The notes under the pieces are model-generated. The model had not been told where the DNA came from, did not search any database, and worked only from the letters and a program-made list of their open reading frames with translations. Position numbers and translations under genes: made by a program. From Pseudomonas viridiflava (GTDB taxonomy: Bacteria; Pseudomonadota; Gammaproteobacteria; Pseudomonadales; Pseudomonadaceae): a stretch of 64,000 nt of DNA. This document shows, in pieces, positions 8,881 through 17,440 of this stretch; position 1 is the first letter of the stretch, and every line of letters starts with the position of its first letter. The stretch lies in contig NZ_UTBZ01000052.1 of the NCBI RefSeq assembly GCF_900580865.1, positions 337,862 through 401,861 of the forward strand, read 5' to 3'.

Positions 8881-9967
8881 TGTCTTCTCCTTCGACCATG
8901 ACGGCGGTCAGTGTGAGTGAGCGATCCAGCCGCACGCAGTCGGCCCAGGCGCCGGGTTGCAGACGCCCGCGTTCGTTGATGCCGAGGTAGTCGGCGGGGA
9001 ATTGCGAAAGACGTTGTGAGGCCTCGGCGATCGGCAAACCGATCTTCACCAGGTTGCGCAGCGCTTGATCCATGGTCAGCGTGCTGCCGGCCAAGGTGCC
9101 GTCGGGGAGGCGCACACCGCCCAGGCATTTGGTCACGGTGTGGCTGCCGAGCTTGTATTCACCGTCGGGCATGCCGGAGGCAGCGGTCGAATCGGTGACG
9201 CAATACAGGCACGGGATCGAACGCAGGGCCACGCGGATGGCGCCGGGATGCACGTGGAGCAAATCCGGAATCAGCTCGGCGAACTTGGCGTGGGCCAATG
9301 CCGCACCGACGATGCCCGGCTCGCGGTGATGCAGCGGGCTCATGGCGTTGTAGAGGTGAGTGAAACTGGTCGCGCCGGCATCCAGGGCGGCGACGCCTTC
9401 CTCGTAACTGCCGAGGGTGTGGCCGATCTGCATGCGCACGCCACGGCTGCTCAGCTCACGGATCAAACCGTCGTGGCCGGCGATTTCCGGGGCGATGGTG
9501 ATCACCCGGATCGGCGCCAGCGCCAGGTATTCTTCGACTTCGGCCATCAACGCGGTGTGGGCGAAATTCGGTTGCGCGCCGAGTTTTCCCGGATTGATGT
9601 ACGGGCCTTCGAGGTGGACGCCGAGAACGCGCGCGGCACCTTTCGGACGCTGTTCGCAGAATTCTCCGACCTCTTTCAGGACGCTGGAAATCTCGGCGCT
9701 CGGCGCGGTCATGGTGGTGGCCAGCAGCGAAGTGGTGCCGAAGCGCACGTGGGTTCTGGTGATGGTTTCGAAAGCGCTGGCGCCTTCCATGATGTCTTTA
9801 CCACCGCCGCCGTGGACGTGCAGATCGATGAAACCGGGCAGCAGATACGGCAGATCATTAGTTGCCGGATCGCAGGGTACGCCTTCGATCGACACGACTT
9901 TGCCGTGTTCGTGGATCAGCCGGCCGCGAATCCAGCCGCTGGCGGTAAGGATGTTGTCTTCGGACAT
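8861..9967 (-). CDS. nagA: N-acetylglucosamine-6-phosphate deacetylase
   Basis: A 368-residue amidohydrolase that removes acetate from GlcNAc-6-P, the first intracellular step after PTS uptake. It has the metal motif GFIDLHVHGGGG, the HLEGPYINPGKLGA segment, the metal-binding histidines in QIGHTLG and FTHLYNAMSP, and the catalytic Asp in YCVTDSTAAS. Length is normal for the family. It sits between nagR and the SIS deaminase, overlapping the latter, in a five-gene same-strand operon. Confidence 0.95.
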   Translation of the reverse strand: MSEDNILTASGWIRGRLIHEHGKVVSIEGVPCDPATNDLPYLLPGFIDLHVHGGGGKDIMEGASAFETITRTHVRFGTTSLLATTMTAPSAEISSVLKEVGEFCEQRPKGAARVLGVHLEGPYINPGKLGAQPNFAHTALMAEVEEYLALAPIRVITIAPEIAGHDGLIRELSSRGVRMQIGHTLGSYEEGVAALDAGATSFTHLYNAMSPLHHREPGIVGAALAHAKFAELIPDLLHVHPGAIRVALRSIPCLYCVTDSTAASGMPDGEYKLGSHTVTKCLGGVRLPDGTLAGSTLTMDQALRNLVKIGLPIAEASQRLSQFPADYLGINERGRLQPGAWADCVRLDRSLTLTAVMVEGEDIDFKNA

Positions 9968-10007
9968 TTTGGTTCTCGCTTGTGGCTGCGCTTATCGACG
10001 CAGCTCT

Positions 10008-10739
10008 TTATCGACGAAGCTCTGCAACAAAGTCGTAGTAGTCGTTGCGGCAATAGGTGTCGGTGACTTCGATTGGCGTGTTGTCTTCCAGGTAGCCAAC
10101 CCGGGTCATCAGCAGCATGGCGGTGCCGGGGGCGATGCCGACCAGCGCGGCGAACTCGTCCGAGGCGTTGATTGCCTGGATGTGCTGCAGGGCGCGGACG
10201 ATCGGTTTGCCGATGCCGTCGAGGTATTCGTAGAGCGAATCGCCGACCAGTTGCGGCTTGGGCATGATCGAGGCGGGCAGGGTGCTCATTTCGATGGCCA
10301 TAACGGTGTCATCGGCTTTGCGCAGACGCTTCATGCGCGCGACCTTGTCGTTCGGCGACAGGCTGAGGCGGATCAGTTCTTCGTGGGTCGGCAGGGTGAT
10401 TTCGCGTTCCAGCCAGTGTGAGCTGGGTACGAAGCCTTTGAGGCGGAGCATTTCGCTGAAGCCCGAGAGGCGCGACAGCGGTTGTTCGAGGCGTGGGGTG
10501 ATGAAGGTGCCGGAGCCTTGCAAGCGGCGGATCAGTCCTTGATCGAGCAGAACTTCCAACGCCTTGCGTGCAGTCACCCGGGAAATGCCCAGTTGCTCGC
10601 TGAGGTTGCGTTCCGAGGGCATCGCCTGCTCGGACTTCCACTGCCCGGCATGAATCGCCGCTTCCAGATTGCGCGCCAGTTGCAGGTACAGCGGCGTCGG
10701 CTGGGAGTCATCAGGACGTAGGGCGTGAAGGTCGTTCAT
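10008..10739 (-). CDS. nagR: GntR/HutC-family repressor of GlcNAc use
   Basis: A 243-residue regulator. The N-terminal winged helix-turn-helix (PLYLQLARNLEAAI ... PSERNLSEQLGISRVTARKA ... LIRRLQGSGTFI) is followed by a UTRA ligand-binding domain ending in the family pattern IEVTDTYCRNDYYDFVAELRR. The likely ligand is a phosphorylated amino sugar. It heads the nag operon and probably represses it. Three in-frame starts exist: the ATG at 10739 has GGAA 9 bases upstream and is chosen over ATG 10748 and the distal start at 10805. A perfect 14-bp inverted repeat lies just upstream. Confidence 0.88.
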   Translation of the reverse strand: MNDLHALRPDDSQPTPLYLQLARNLEAAIHAGQWKSEQAMPSERNLSEQLGISRVTARKALEVLLDQGLIRRLQGSGTFITPRLEQPLSRLSGFSEMLRLKGFVPSSHWLEREITLPTHEELIRLSLSPNDKVARMKRLRKADDTVMAIEMSTLPASIMPKPQLVGDSLYEYLDGIGKPIVRALQHIQAINASDEFAALVGIAPGTAMLLMTRVGYLEDNTPIEVTDTYCRNDYYDFVAELRR

Positions 10740-10796
10740 GTAGGGCATTTCCGTCGCGAGTATAGGATTGTTGTGGCTCGCTTGTGGGGCGGAAAT

Positions 10797-10888
10797 TAAT
10801 ACCACTTGAATACCATGTCAACGCGGTGAAATGGCATCTGGCCCAATGAATTGGCGGCTCTCAGGGGTTATGGTTTCAAGTGGTATTA
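10797..10888. promoter_or_regulatory. Paired operator-like sites upstream of nagR
   Basis: TAATACCACTTGAA (10797-10810) is repeated exactly in reverse complement at 10875-10888. Read on the minus strand, both contain two TGGTATT-like half sites (TGGTATTCAAGTGGTATTA and TGGTTTCAAGTGGTATTA). The spacing and position before nagR fit autoregulation of the nag operon by NagR; this is inference. Confidence 0.6.
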
Positions 10889-10906
10889 GTGGTGGCCTGT
10901 AAAAAA

Positions 10907-10990
10907 CAAAAGATCGCAGCCTGCGGCAGCTCCTACAGTTGAGAGTGGTATCACCTCGGTAGGAGCTGCTGCAGGCTGCGATCTTTTGAT
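10907..10990. repeat. Inverted pair of family-B repeat
   Basis: CAAAAGATCGCAGCCTGCGG (10907 on) faces GTAGGAGCTGCTGCAGGCTG (10959 on, ending CGATCTTTTGAT at 10990). It separates the nagR control region from the next minus-strand gene. Confidence 0.85.
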
Positions 10991-11022
10991 TTATTTTTTT
11001 GCAGGTGACCAGTGGTCAGGGA

Positions 11023-11538
11023 TCAAGGGCGGATTTCGACCATCGTGCCATCCGGCACCAGGTTCCACACTTCGCGCATATCAACGTTGCGCATGGCGAC
11101 GCAGCCATCAGTCCAGTCGAGGGTGTGGAACAGGTCTTCCGGGGTTTCTTCCGAATCCGGCGTGCCGTGGATCATGATCATCCCGCCGGGCTCGACACCT
11201 TCGCGACGGGCGCGGGCCGAATCGCTGATGTTCGGGTAGGAGATGTGCATCGACAGATTGAATTTGTCGCTGGTCTTGCGCCAGTCGATCCAATAGAAAC
11301 CTTCCGGGGTGCGCTTGTCGCCTTCAATCAGTTTCGGGCCTTTTTTCGCGCCCTTGCCCAAGGATATGCGATAGGTCTTGAGTGGTTTGCCGTCGGCGAT
11401 CAACTGCAGTTGATGAGCCGATTTGAGCACCAGGACTTTTTCAATAAGAGGCGTATTCGCAGGCGTCACAGTGGTCACGAATGACGCTTGGGAGACGGTA
11501 ACGAACGACAGGCAGAACAGGGCAAGCAACCAGCGCAT
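11023..11538 (-). CDS. L,D-transpeptidase-like (YkuD/ErfK) exported protein
   Basis: A 171-residue protein with a signal peptide (MRWLLALFCLSFVTVSQAS) and a YkuD-type domain. The catalytic region reads IMIHGTPDS followed by DWTDGCVAMRNVDM, where the Cys of DGCVAMRN is the presumed nucleophile; the usual S/THGC is DGC here. Family members act in the periplasm, forming 3-3 peptidoglycan links or attaching proteins to peptidoglycan. The substrate of this one cannot be told. The ATG at 11538 is chosen because it puts the hydrophobic signal at the N-terminus. Confidence 0.85.
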   Translation of the reverse strand: MRWLLALFCLSFVTVSQASFVTTVTPANTPLIEKVLVLKSAHQLQLIADGKPLKTYRISLGKGAKKGPKLIEGDKRTPEGFYWIDWRKTSDKFNLSMHISYPNISDSARARREGVEPGGMIMIHGTPDSEETPEDLFHTLDWTDGCVAMRNVDMREVWNLVPDGTMVEIRP

Positions 11539-11576
11539 TGAAACGATTCCCCAAGGAGTGACGCAAACAGGTTTTA

Positions 11577-11609
11577 TATAGGAGCTGCCGCAGGCTGCGA
11601 TCTTTTGAT
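11577..11609. repeat. Family-B repeat, single copy
   Basis: TATAGGAGCTGCCGCAGGCT then GCGATCTTTTGAT. It lies between the L,D-transpeptidase-like gene and the Nudix gene. Confidence 0.8.
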
Positions 11610-11633
11610 CTTCTAGCCGGTGCCATCGCCCGA

Positions 11634-12185
11634 TCAAATAATGACCGGCTGCACCAACGGCGGGATCGATTCCGAACGAACCGGATAAGTCTCGATACGC
11701 CGATCAGCGAAGAAGCATTCTAAGGTACGCCCCACCGTGCGGAAAGCCAGCTCGTCCCAGGGAATGTCGGCTTCGTCGAATAGTTGCACTTCGAGGCTCT
11801 CGGGGCCGGCGGCAAAATCCAGATCGACCAGCTCGGCACGAAAGAACACATGCACCTGACTGATGTGCGGCACATCGATCAATGTGTAGATGCTCAGATT
11901 GCGCACCCGGGCGCAGGCTTCTTCGGCAGTTTCACGCACGGCGGCCTGTTCGATGGTCTCGCCGTTCTCCATGAAACCGGCCGGCAAGGTCCAGTAACCC
12001 AGGCGTGGCTCGATGGCGCGGCGGCACAACAGCACTTTCGTGCCCCAGGTCGGCACGCAGCCGGCAACAATGTTGGGGTTCTGATAGTGAATGGTCTGAC
12101 AGCTGTCACAGACAAATCGCAGCCGCGAATCGCCTTCGGGAATGCGCTGGGTGACCGGGTTACCGCAGTGGCTGCAAAATTTCAT
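11634..12185 (-). CDS. Nudix hydrolase with N-terminal zinc ribbon
   Basis: A 183-residue hydrolase. The first ~35 residues form a zinc ribbon (CSHCGNP ... CDSCQTIHYQNP) as in NudC-like proteins. A Nudix box follows: GFMENGETIEQAAVRETAEE, matching G-x5-E-x7-RExxEE. It probably cleaves a nucleoside diphosphate derivative, but the substrate cannot be assigned because the long N-terminal domain of true NudC is missing. It is transcribed divergently from the CoA pyrophosphatase-like gene 147 bases away. Confidence 0.88.
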   Translation of the reverse strand: MKFCSHCGNPVTQRIPEGDSRLRFVCDSCQTIHYQNPNIVAGCVPTWGTKVLLCRRAIEPRLGYWTLPAGFMENGETIEQAAVRETAEEACARVRNLSIYTLIDVPHISQVHVFFRAELVDLDFAAGPESLEVQLFDEADIPWDELAFRTVGRTLECFFADRRIETYPVRSESIPPLVQPVII

Positions 12186-12332
12186 GCTGGGCTTCCTGAA
12201 TGCTGCGCCTATCTTGGCGTGCAGCGGTGCCGGTCGGCAAGTTGTCGTTTCGCGACACGACGGGTTTCGGGGGCTTGGGCGCTCGCAATGATTGGTGCAT
12301 GATGCAGGGTAAGGCACAGATCGAGAACACTC

Positions 12333-12932
12333 ATGCTGGACGAGCTACTGCATCGGGTAAGCAACCACACACCGCGCACGCTGGAGACCGACACACGTTT
12401 CCCCGAGGCCGCCGTTCTGGTGCCGATCACCCGCAGTGACGAGCCGGAACTGGTACTGACCCTACGTGCCAGCGGGCTCTCGACCCACGGCGGCGAAGTC
12501 GCTTTCCCCGGTGGCCGCCGCGATCCGGAAGACCCGGACCTGATCTTCACCGCGCTACGTGAGGCCGAAGAAGAAATCGGCCTGCCGCCGGGACTGGTAG
12601 AAGTCATTGGTCCACTCAGCCCGTTGATTTCCCTGCACGGCATCAAGGTCACACCTTATGTCGGCGTCATTCCCGACTTTGTCGAATACCGCGCCAATGA
12701 TGCCGAAATCGCCGCGGTCTTCAGCGTGCCGCTGGAGTTTTTCCGCAAAGACCCTCGAGAGCATACTCACCGCATCGACTATCAGGGCCGCAGCTGGTAC
12801 GTGCCGAGTTATCGCTACGGCGATTTCAAGATCTGGGGCCTGACGGCGATCATGATCGTCGAGTTGATCAATCTGCTCTATGACGCCAAGATCAGTCTGC
12901 ATCAACCACCGAAAAGCTTTATTAACACCTAA
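12333..12932 (+). CDS. CoA pyrophosphatase-like Nudix hydrolase
   Basis: A 199-residue protein of the NudL family, expected to split CoA or its derivatives into 4'-phosphopantetheine and 3',5'-ADP. It has the family marker LRASGLSTHGGEVAFPGGR directly before the Nudix helix REAEEEIGL, and a C-terminal segment FKIWGLTAIM typical of NudL. It is the first gene of a plus-strand run with the carbonic anhydrase and DUF1289 genes. Confidence 0.9.
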   Translation: MLDELLHRVSNHTPRTLETDTRFPEAAVLVPITRSDEPELVLTLRASGLSTHGGEVAFPGGRRDPEDPDLIFTALREAEEEIGLPPGLVEVIGPLSPLISLHGIKVTPYVGVIPDFVEYRANDAEIAAVFSVPLEFFRKDPREHTHRIDYQGRSWYVPSYRYGDFKIWGLTAIMIVELINLLYDAKISLHQPPKSFINT

Positions 12933-12980
12933 GCCATCGTTCGAAATGGCCATCACACCGTGAGCCCTGAGGAAAACAAG

Positions 12981-13505
12981 ATGAAATACCGCTTGGGCGA
13001 CGCCCGTGTCGAGACCCATCCACAGAGCTGGGTCGCCCCCAATGCCGTGCTGGTGGGCAAGGTCAAACTCGAAGACGGGGCCAACGTCTGGTTCAACGCC
13101 GTGCTGCGCGGCGACAACGAGCTGATCCTGATTGGCAAAAACAGCAACGTGCAGGACGGCACGGTGATGCACACCGACATGGGCTTTCCACTGACCATTG
13201 GCACCGGCGTGACCATCGGCCATAACGCTATGCTCCACGGCTGTACGGTCGGCGATTACAGCCTGATCGGCATCAACGCGGTGATTCTCAATGGCGCGAA
13301 GATTGGCAAGAACTGCATCATCGGCGCCAACTCGTTGATTGGCGAAGGCAAGGAAATTCCTGATGGTTCGCTGGTGATGGGCTCGCCGGGCAAGGTTGTG
13401 CGTGAGCTGACCGAGGCGCAGAAGAAGATGCTTGAGGCCAGCGCCGCCCACTATGTGCATAACTCCCAGCGTTATGCGCGCGATCTGGTTGAGCAGGAAG
13501 AATGA
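12981..13505 (+). CDS. Gamma-class carbonic anhydrase family protein
   Basis: A 174-residue left-handed beta-helix protein built from hexapeptide repeats ([20 protein letters not shown], then [19 protein letters not shown]). The metal-ligand histidines appear in VMHTDMG and IGHNAMLHG. It resembles YrdA/PaaY-type proteins; activity as carbonic anhydrase is common but not proven for the branch. The ATG at 12981 has GAGGA about 8 bases upstream and is preferred over an upstream GTG at 12960. Its stop overlaps the next start in ATGA. Confidence 0.88.
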   Translation: MKYRLGDARVETHPQSWVAPNAVLVGKVKLEDGANVWFNAVLRGDNELILIGKNSNVQDGTVMHTDMGFPLTIGTGVTIGHNAMLHGCTVGDYSLIGINAVILNGAKIGKNCIIGANSLIGEGKEIPDGSLVMGSPGKVVRELTEAQKKMLEASAAHYVHNSQRYARDLVEQEE

Positions 13506-13714
13506 ACACGCCCGAAAGACCGGTCGCCTCGCCATGCGTGAATATTTGTGCGCTGGATGAGGAGGATATTTGTACTGGCTGCCAGCGTACGGTCGAGGAG
13601 ATCACCCGCTGGGGCCGCATGAGCAATGACGAGCGCCGGGTGGTGCTGGGGTTGTGTCATGAGCGGGCTAAGGCGAGTGGGTTGGTTTGGATGATGCCGT
13701 CGTCGAAGACGTGA
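13502..13714 (+). CDS. DUF1289 family protein
   Basis: A 70-residue protein with the conserved Cys pattern [20 protein letters not shown] and a GRMSNDERR segment, typical of DUF1289. The four cysteines probably bind a metal. The start overlaps the stop of the carbonic-anhydrase gene by 4 bases, indicating translational coupling. Function is unknown. Confidence 0.88.
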   Translation: MNTPERPVASPCVNICALDEEDICTGCQRTVEEITRWGRMSNDERRVVLGLCHERAKASGLVWMMPSSKT

Positions 13715-13726
13715 TCGGCTTGGGAC

Positions 13727-13890
13727 GGCCCTCACCCTAACCCTCTCCCAGAGGGAGAGGGGACTGACCGAGGTGTCTTTCGCTATACGCCGACTTGGCA
13801 TACCGAGTCGAACTCAAGATTTGAAAGGTCCCCAATAGGCTCCCTTTCCCCCTCGCCCCCTTGGGGGGAGAGGGCTGGGGTGAGGGGGTG
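13727..13890. repeat. Reversed copy of the 111-bp repeat plus a second palindrome
   Basis: GGCCCTCACCCTAACCCTCT ... TACCGAGTCGAACTC is the reverse complement of the unit tandemly repeated at 2281-2600. It is followed by another palindromic block CCCTCGCCCCCTTGGGGGGA GAGGGCTGGGGTGAGGGGG. It fills the gap after the DUF1289 gene and may act as terminator. Confidence 0.8.
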
Positions 13891-13943
13891 GCTCTTGATC
13901 TACTGGTCAAGTAATCTGTGCGCCAATCTGCCAGGTCGCCTCC

Positions 13944-14411
13944 ATGATTTTCCTCATCGCCTACATCAGCAGTGTCGTGCTGATCAACTTCGCCTTTTCC
14001 ACTGCGCCGCACCTGGACATCATCTGGTCGGCCTGGGGTGGTCTGGTGTTCGTGCTGCGCGATATGGTGCAAACCCGCTTCGGCCACGGCGCGATCGTCG
14101 CGATGCTGGCGGCGCTGGTGCTGTCCTACGTCACCTCTGATCCCTCCATCGCGCTGGCCAGTGCCACGGCGTTCGCGGTCTCCGAGTGCATCGACTGGCT
14201 GGTGTTCAGCATCACCAAGCGTCCCTTGCGCGACCGCTTGTGGATCAGCTCGGCGTTGAGTATTCCCCTCGATACTTTCATCTTCTTCGGCATGATCGAC
14301 TTGCTGACGCCGCCGGTGATTATCACCGCGCTGGCCTCCAAGTTTGCTGGCGTGACGGCTGTCTGGCTGATCATGGCCTGGCGTGAGCGCAAACAGGCCG
14401 TCGCCGGCTGA
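13944..14411 (+). CDS. VUT-family membrane protein (YhhQ-like)
   Basis: A 155-residue, largely hydrophobic protein with about four to five transmembrane helices. The motif SATAFAVSECIDWLVFSITK, with FAVSE+D, is characteristic of the vitamin-uptake-transporter/queuosine-precursor family, as is the following SSALSIPLDTFIFF. It is shorter than E. coli YhhQ (about 220 residues), as is usual for the Pseudomonas version. The substrate may be a queuosine precursor, but no PreQ1 riboswitch was recognised upstream. Confidence 0.8.
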   Translation: MIFLIAYISSVVLINFAFSTAPHLDIIWSAWGGLVFVLRDMVQTRFGHGAIVAMLAALVLSYVTSDPSIALASATAFAVSECIDWLVFSITKRPLRDRLWISSALSIPLDTFIFFGMIDLLTPPVIITALASKFAGVTAVWLIMAWRERKQAVAG

Positions 14412-14440
14412 AGCCAAACCCTCAGGTTCATGTAAAATGC

Positions 14441-14466
14441 CGCGCTTTCTCCCTATGGAAAGCGCG
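14441..14466 (+). promoter_or_regulatory. Perfect 9-bp hairpin in the purT leader
   Basis: CGCGCTTTC (14441-14449) pairs with GAAAGCGCG (14458-14466) around an 8-base loop. It lies 46 bases before the purT start, with no T run after it, so it is not a standard terminator. A TAAAAT-like -10 sequence lies just upstream at 14433. Confidence 0.4.
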
Positions 14467-14511
14467 TCTGGCGTTGCTTTCCTCGATGATCCGCTTCTTT
14501 GAGGACCTGAG

Positions 14512-15693
14512 ATGACCCGTATCGGAACTCCATTGTCGCCAACCGCGACCCGCGTATTGCTGTGTGGCTGTGGTGAGTTGGGCAAGGAAGTGGTGATCGA
14601 GCTGCAACGCCTGGGCGTTGAAGTGATTGCCGTCGACCGCTACGCCAACGCGCCGGCCATGCAAGTCGCCCATCGCAGCCACGTGATCAACATGCTCGAC
14701 GGCGCCGCCCTGCGTGCGGTGATCGAAGCCGAGAAGCCGCACTTCATCGTGCCGGAAATCGAAGCCATCGCTACCGCTACTCTGGTCGAACTGGAAGCCG
14801 AAGGCTTCACCGTGATCCCGACCGCGCGTGCTGCGCAACTGACCATGAACCGTGAAGGCATCCGTCGTCTGGCCGCTGAAGAGCTGGATCTGCCGACCTC
14901 GCCGTACCACTTTGCCGACACCTTCGAGGACTACAGCAAAGCCGTTGAAGACCTGGGCTTCCCATGTGTCGTCAAACCGGTGATGAGTTCGTCGGGCAAA
15001 GGCCAGAGCTTGCTGCGCAGCGTCGATGATGTACAGAAAGCCTGGGATTACGCGCAGGAGGGCGGTCGCGCCGGCAAAGGTCGGGTGATCATCGAAGGCT
15101 TCATCGATTTCGACTATGAAATCACCCTGCTGACTGTGCGCCACATCGGCGGCACCACGTTCTGCGCGCCGGTCGGTCACCGTCAGGAGAAGGGCGACTA
15201 TCAGGAATCCTGGCAGCCACAAGCCATGAGCCCGATTGCCCTGGCTGAGTCCGAGCGTGTTGCCAAAGCGGTGACTGAAGCGCTGGGTGGTCGTGGTCTG
15301 TTCGGCGTTGAGCTGTTCATCAAGGGTGATCAGGTGTGGTTCAGCGAAGTCTCGCCGCGCCCTCATGACACCGGTCTGGTGACACTGATTTCGCAGGACC
15401 TGTCGCAGTTCGCCCTGCACGCTCGCGCGATTCTGGGCCTGCCGGTGCCGCTGATCCGTCAATTCGGGCCTTCGGCTTCGGCGGTGATTCTGGTGGAAGG
15501 GCAGTCGACACAGACCGCCTTCGCCAACCTCGGCGCAGCGCTGAGCGAGCCGGATACGGCGTTGCGTCTGTTTGGTAAGCCAGAAGTGAATGGTCAGCGT
15601 CGCATGGGTGTGGCGCTGGCGCGGGATGAGTCGATCGAGGCTGCTCGCGCGAAAGCGACCCATGCTGCTCAGGCTGTTGTCGTAGAACTCTAA
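14512..15693 (+). CDS. purT: Formate-dependent phosphoribosylglycinamide formyltransferase
   Basis: A 393-residue ATP-grasp enzyme that makes FGAR from GAR, formate and ATP, the folate-independent route of purine synthesis. The N-terminal Rossmann-like segment ([13 protein letters not shown]) is followed by the ATP-grasp core with [12 protein letters not shown] and the metal-binding VSPRPHDTG. Full length, with a good Shine-Dalgarno sequence (GAGGACC) before the ATG. It is monocistronic: a REP pair lies downstream, then a convergent gene. Confidence 0.96.
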   Translation: MTRIGTPLSPTATRVLLCGCGELGKEVVIELQRLGVEVIAVDRYANAPAMQVAHRSHVINMLDGAALRAVIEAEKPHFIVPEIEAIATATLVELEAEGFTVIPTARAAQLTMNREGIRRLAAEELDLPTSPYHFADTFEDYSKAVEDLGFPCVVKPVMSSSGKGQSLLRSVDDVQKAWDYAQEGGRAGKGRVIIEGFIDFDYEITLLTVRHIGGTTFCAPVGHRQEKGDYQESWQPQAMSPIALAESERVAKAVTEALGGRGLFGVELFIKGDQVWFSEVSPRPHDTGLVTLISQDLSQFALHARAILGLPVPLIRQFGPSASAVILVEGQSTQTAFANLGAALSEPDTALRLFGKPEVNGQRRMGVALARDESIEAARAKATHAAQAVVVEL

Positions 15694-15708
15694 ACCGAGT
15701 TGCGACAT

Positions 15709-15800
15709 TCGCGAGCAGGCTCGCTCCCACATGGGATTGGGTGAACACAGAATCTGTGACCAACCCCAAAACCTTGTGGGAGCGAGCCTGCTCGCGAAGC
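15709..15800. repeat. Inverted REP pair, family A
   Basis: TTCGCGAGCAGGCTCGCTCC (15709 on) faces TGTGGGAGCGAGCCTGCTCG (15775 on). It fills the convergent gap between purT and the MHS transporter gene. Confidence 0.88.
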
Positions 15801-15813
15801 TTTTGATCTTCTG

Positions 15814-17130
15814 TCAGGCAATCTGATTCAGATCGTTATTGCGCGTTTCCTTCAGGCACAACACCGCAATCAAACTCAGCACCGCCGCCGCCGACACATA
15901 CCCGCCGACATAACTCAAACCACCCATCGCCACCAGTTTCTGCGCAAAGAACGGCGCCGCCGAGGCCCCGACTATGCCGCCCAGGTTATACGCCGCCGAA
16001 GCACCGGTATAACGCACGTGGGTCGGAAACAGCTCAGGCAACAGCGCTCCCATCGGCGCGAACGTCACGCCCATCAAGAACAATTCGATGCACAAAAAAA
16101 GCGCCACGCCCCAGGTCGAACCCTGAGTCAGCAACGGCTCCATCAAAAACCCGGAAAGAATCGCCAGTACGCCACCGATGATCAGCACCGGTTTGCGTCC
16201 ATAACGGTCGCTAGCCCACGCGGACAATGGCGTAGCGGCGGCCATGAACAGCACCGCGAAACACAGCAACCCAAGGAACGTCTCACGGCTATAGCCGAGG
16301 GTGGAAACCCCGTAACTCAGGGAGAACACCGTCGAGATATAGAACAGCGCATAACACACCACCATCGCCGCCGCGCCGAGCAAAGTCGGTGCCCAATACT
16401 GGCTGAACAGCTCGACCAGCGGCACTTTTACCCGTTCCTGGCGGGCGATGGCGTTGGCGAACACTGGTGTTTCATGCAGCTTCAAGCGCACGTACAGACC
16501 GACCATCACCAGCGCCGCGCTGAGCAGGAACGGAATCCTCCAGCCCCAGCTGCGGAATTGCTCATCATCGAGCGTCATCGCCAGGGTCAGGAACAAACCG
16601 TTGGCCGCGAGAAAGCCAATCGAAGGGCCGAGCTGCGGGAACATGCCGAACCACGCACGTTTACCTTTCGGCGCGTTTTCCGTGGCCAGCAGCGCAGCGC
16701 CGCCCCATTCGCCGCCCAATCCCAGGCCCTGACCAAAGCGCAGCACACACAACAGAATCGGTGCCCAGGCGCCAATAGTGGCGTAACCCGGCAGCACGCC
16801 GATCAGCGTCGTACACACGCCCATCAACAGCAGCGAGGCAACCAGCGTCGATTTGCGTCCGATGCGGTCACCGAAGTGGCCGAACAGCGCCGAGCCCAAT
16901 GGCCGGGCGAGGAAGGCGATACCAAAAGTCAGAAACGCCGACAACATTTGCGCGGTGCCGGAGGTTTGTGGAAAGAACACTGGCCCGATTACCAGAGCGG
17001 CGGCGGTGGCGTAAACGTAGAAATCGTAGAACTCGATGGCGGTGCCGATAAAGCTCGCCGTCGCCACGCGGGTGGCGGAATTCGTCGGTTGGGCAGGCGT
17101 GGTGTCGCTATAAGCGGTACTGGTCGTCAT
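15814..17130 (-). CDS. MFS transporter, metabolite:H+ symporter type
   Basis: A 438-residue inner-membrane symporter with twelve predicted helices. The family signatures are TAIEFYDFYVYATAAALVI in helix 1, GHFGDRIGRKSTLV in the loop 2-3, LRFGQGLGLGGEWGGAALL in helix 4 and DRYGRKPVLI in loop 8-9. This is the ProP/ShiA-like MHS group, which moves organic acids or compatible solutes; the substrate is unknown. The ATG at 17130 has AGGGA 9 bases upstream and is chosen over the track-long start at 17151. Confidence 0.9.
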   Translation of the reverse strand: MTTSTAYSDTTPAQPTNSATRVATASFIGTAIEFYDFYVYATAAALVIGPVFFPQTSGTAQMLSAFLTFGIAFLARPLGSALFGHFGDRIGRKSTLVASLLLMGVCTTLIGVLPGYATIGAWAPILLCVLRFGQGLGLGGEWGGAALLATENAPKGKRAWFGMFPQLGPSIGFLAANGLFLTLAMTLDDEQFRSWGWRIPFLLSAALVMVGLYVRLKLHETPVFANAIARQERVKVPLVELFSQYWAPTLLGAAAMVVCYALFYISTVFSLSYGVSTLGYSRETFLGLLCFAVLFMAAATPLSAWASDRYGRKPVLIIGGVLAILSGFLMEPLLTQGSTWGVALFLCIELFLMGVTFAPMGALLPELFPTHVRYTGASAAYNLGGIVGASAAPFFAQKLVAMGGLSYVGGYVSAAAVLSLIAVLCLKETRNNDLNQIA

Positions 17131-17440
17131 GCGGTGATCCCTGACAGTCATGAGCTCCGTTGGAGCGAATTATTATGGTCGAACACCCAGGGATGTGGGA
17201 TGAGGCGCGGTCGCTGTTTCAGGTAGGAACAGTCGCCGGAGTACAAAAGAAATGGCCGAAACCTGTTGGGTGCGGGGTAAGCACGGGTACGGCGGCGCTT
17301 GGGTAAGCGCCTCGATTATAGGAAGGGTGCTAACAATCAAACAAGACCAAAGATCGTCCAGACACGGCCTGCATATGGAATGCGTTCCCCTGTAGGAGCT
17401 GCCGAAGGTTCGGGCCGCGTTCGGACGATCTTTTGATCTT
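17131..17440. other. Intergenic gap of 310 bases
   Basis: The gap lies between two minus-strand genes. It contains the MHS gene leader and, at 17391-17437, a divergent family-B repeat (TGTAGGAGCTGCCGAAGGTT, with an inserted CGGGCCGCGTTCGGAC). I see no gene or other clear signal in it. Confidence 0.6.

Noticed and set aside
13737..14585. 282-codon minus-strand frame over the VUT gene and the repeat
   Set aside because: It crosses a dispersed repeat and the antisense of a conserved membrane protein.
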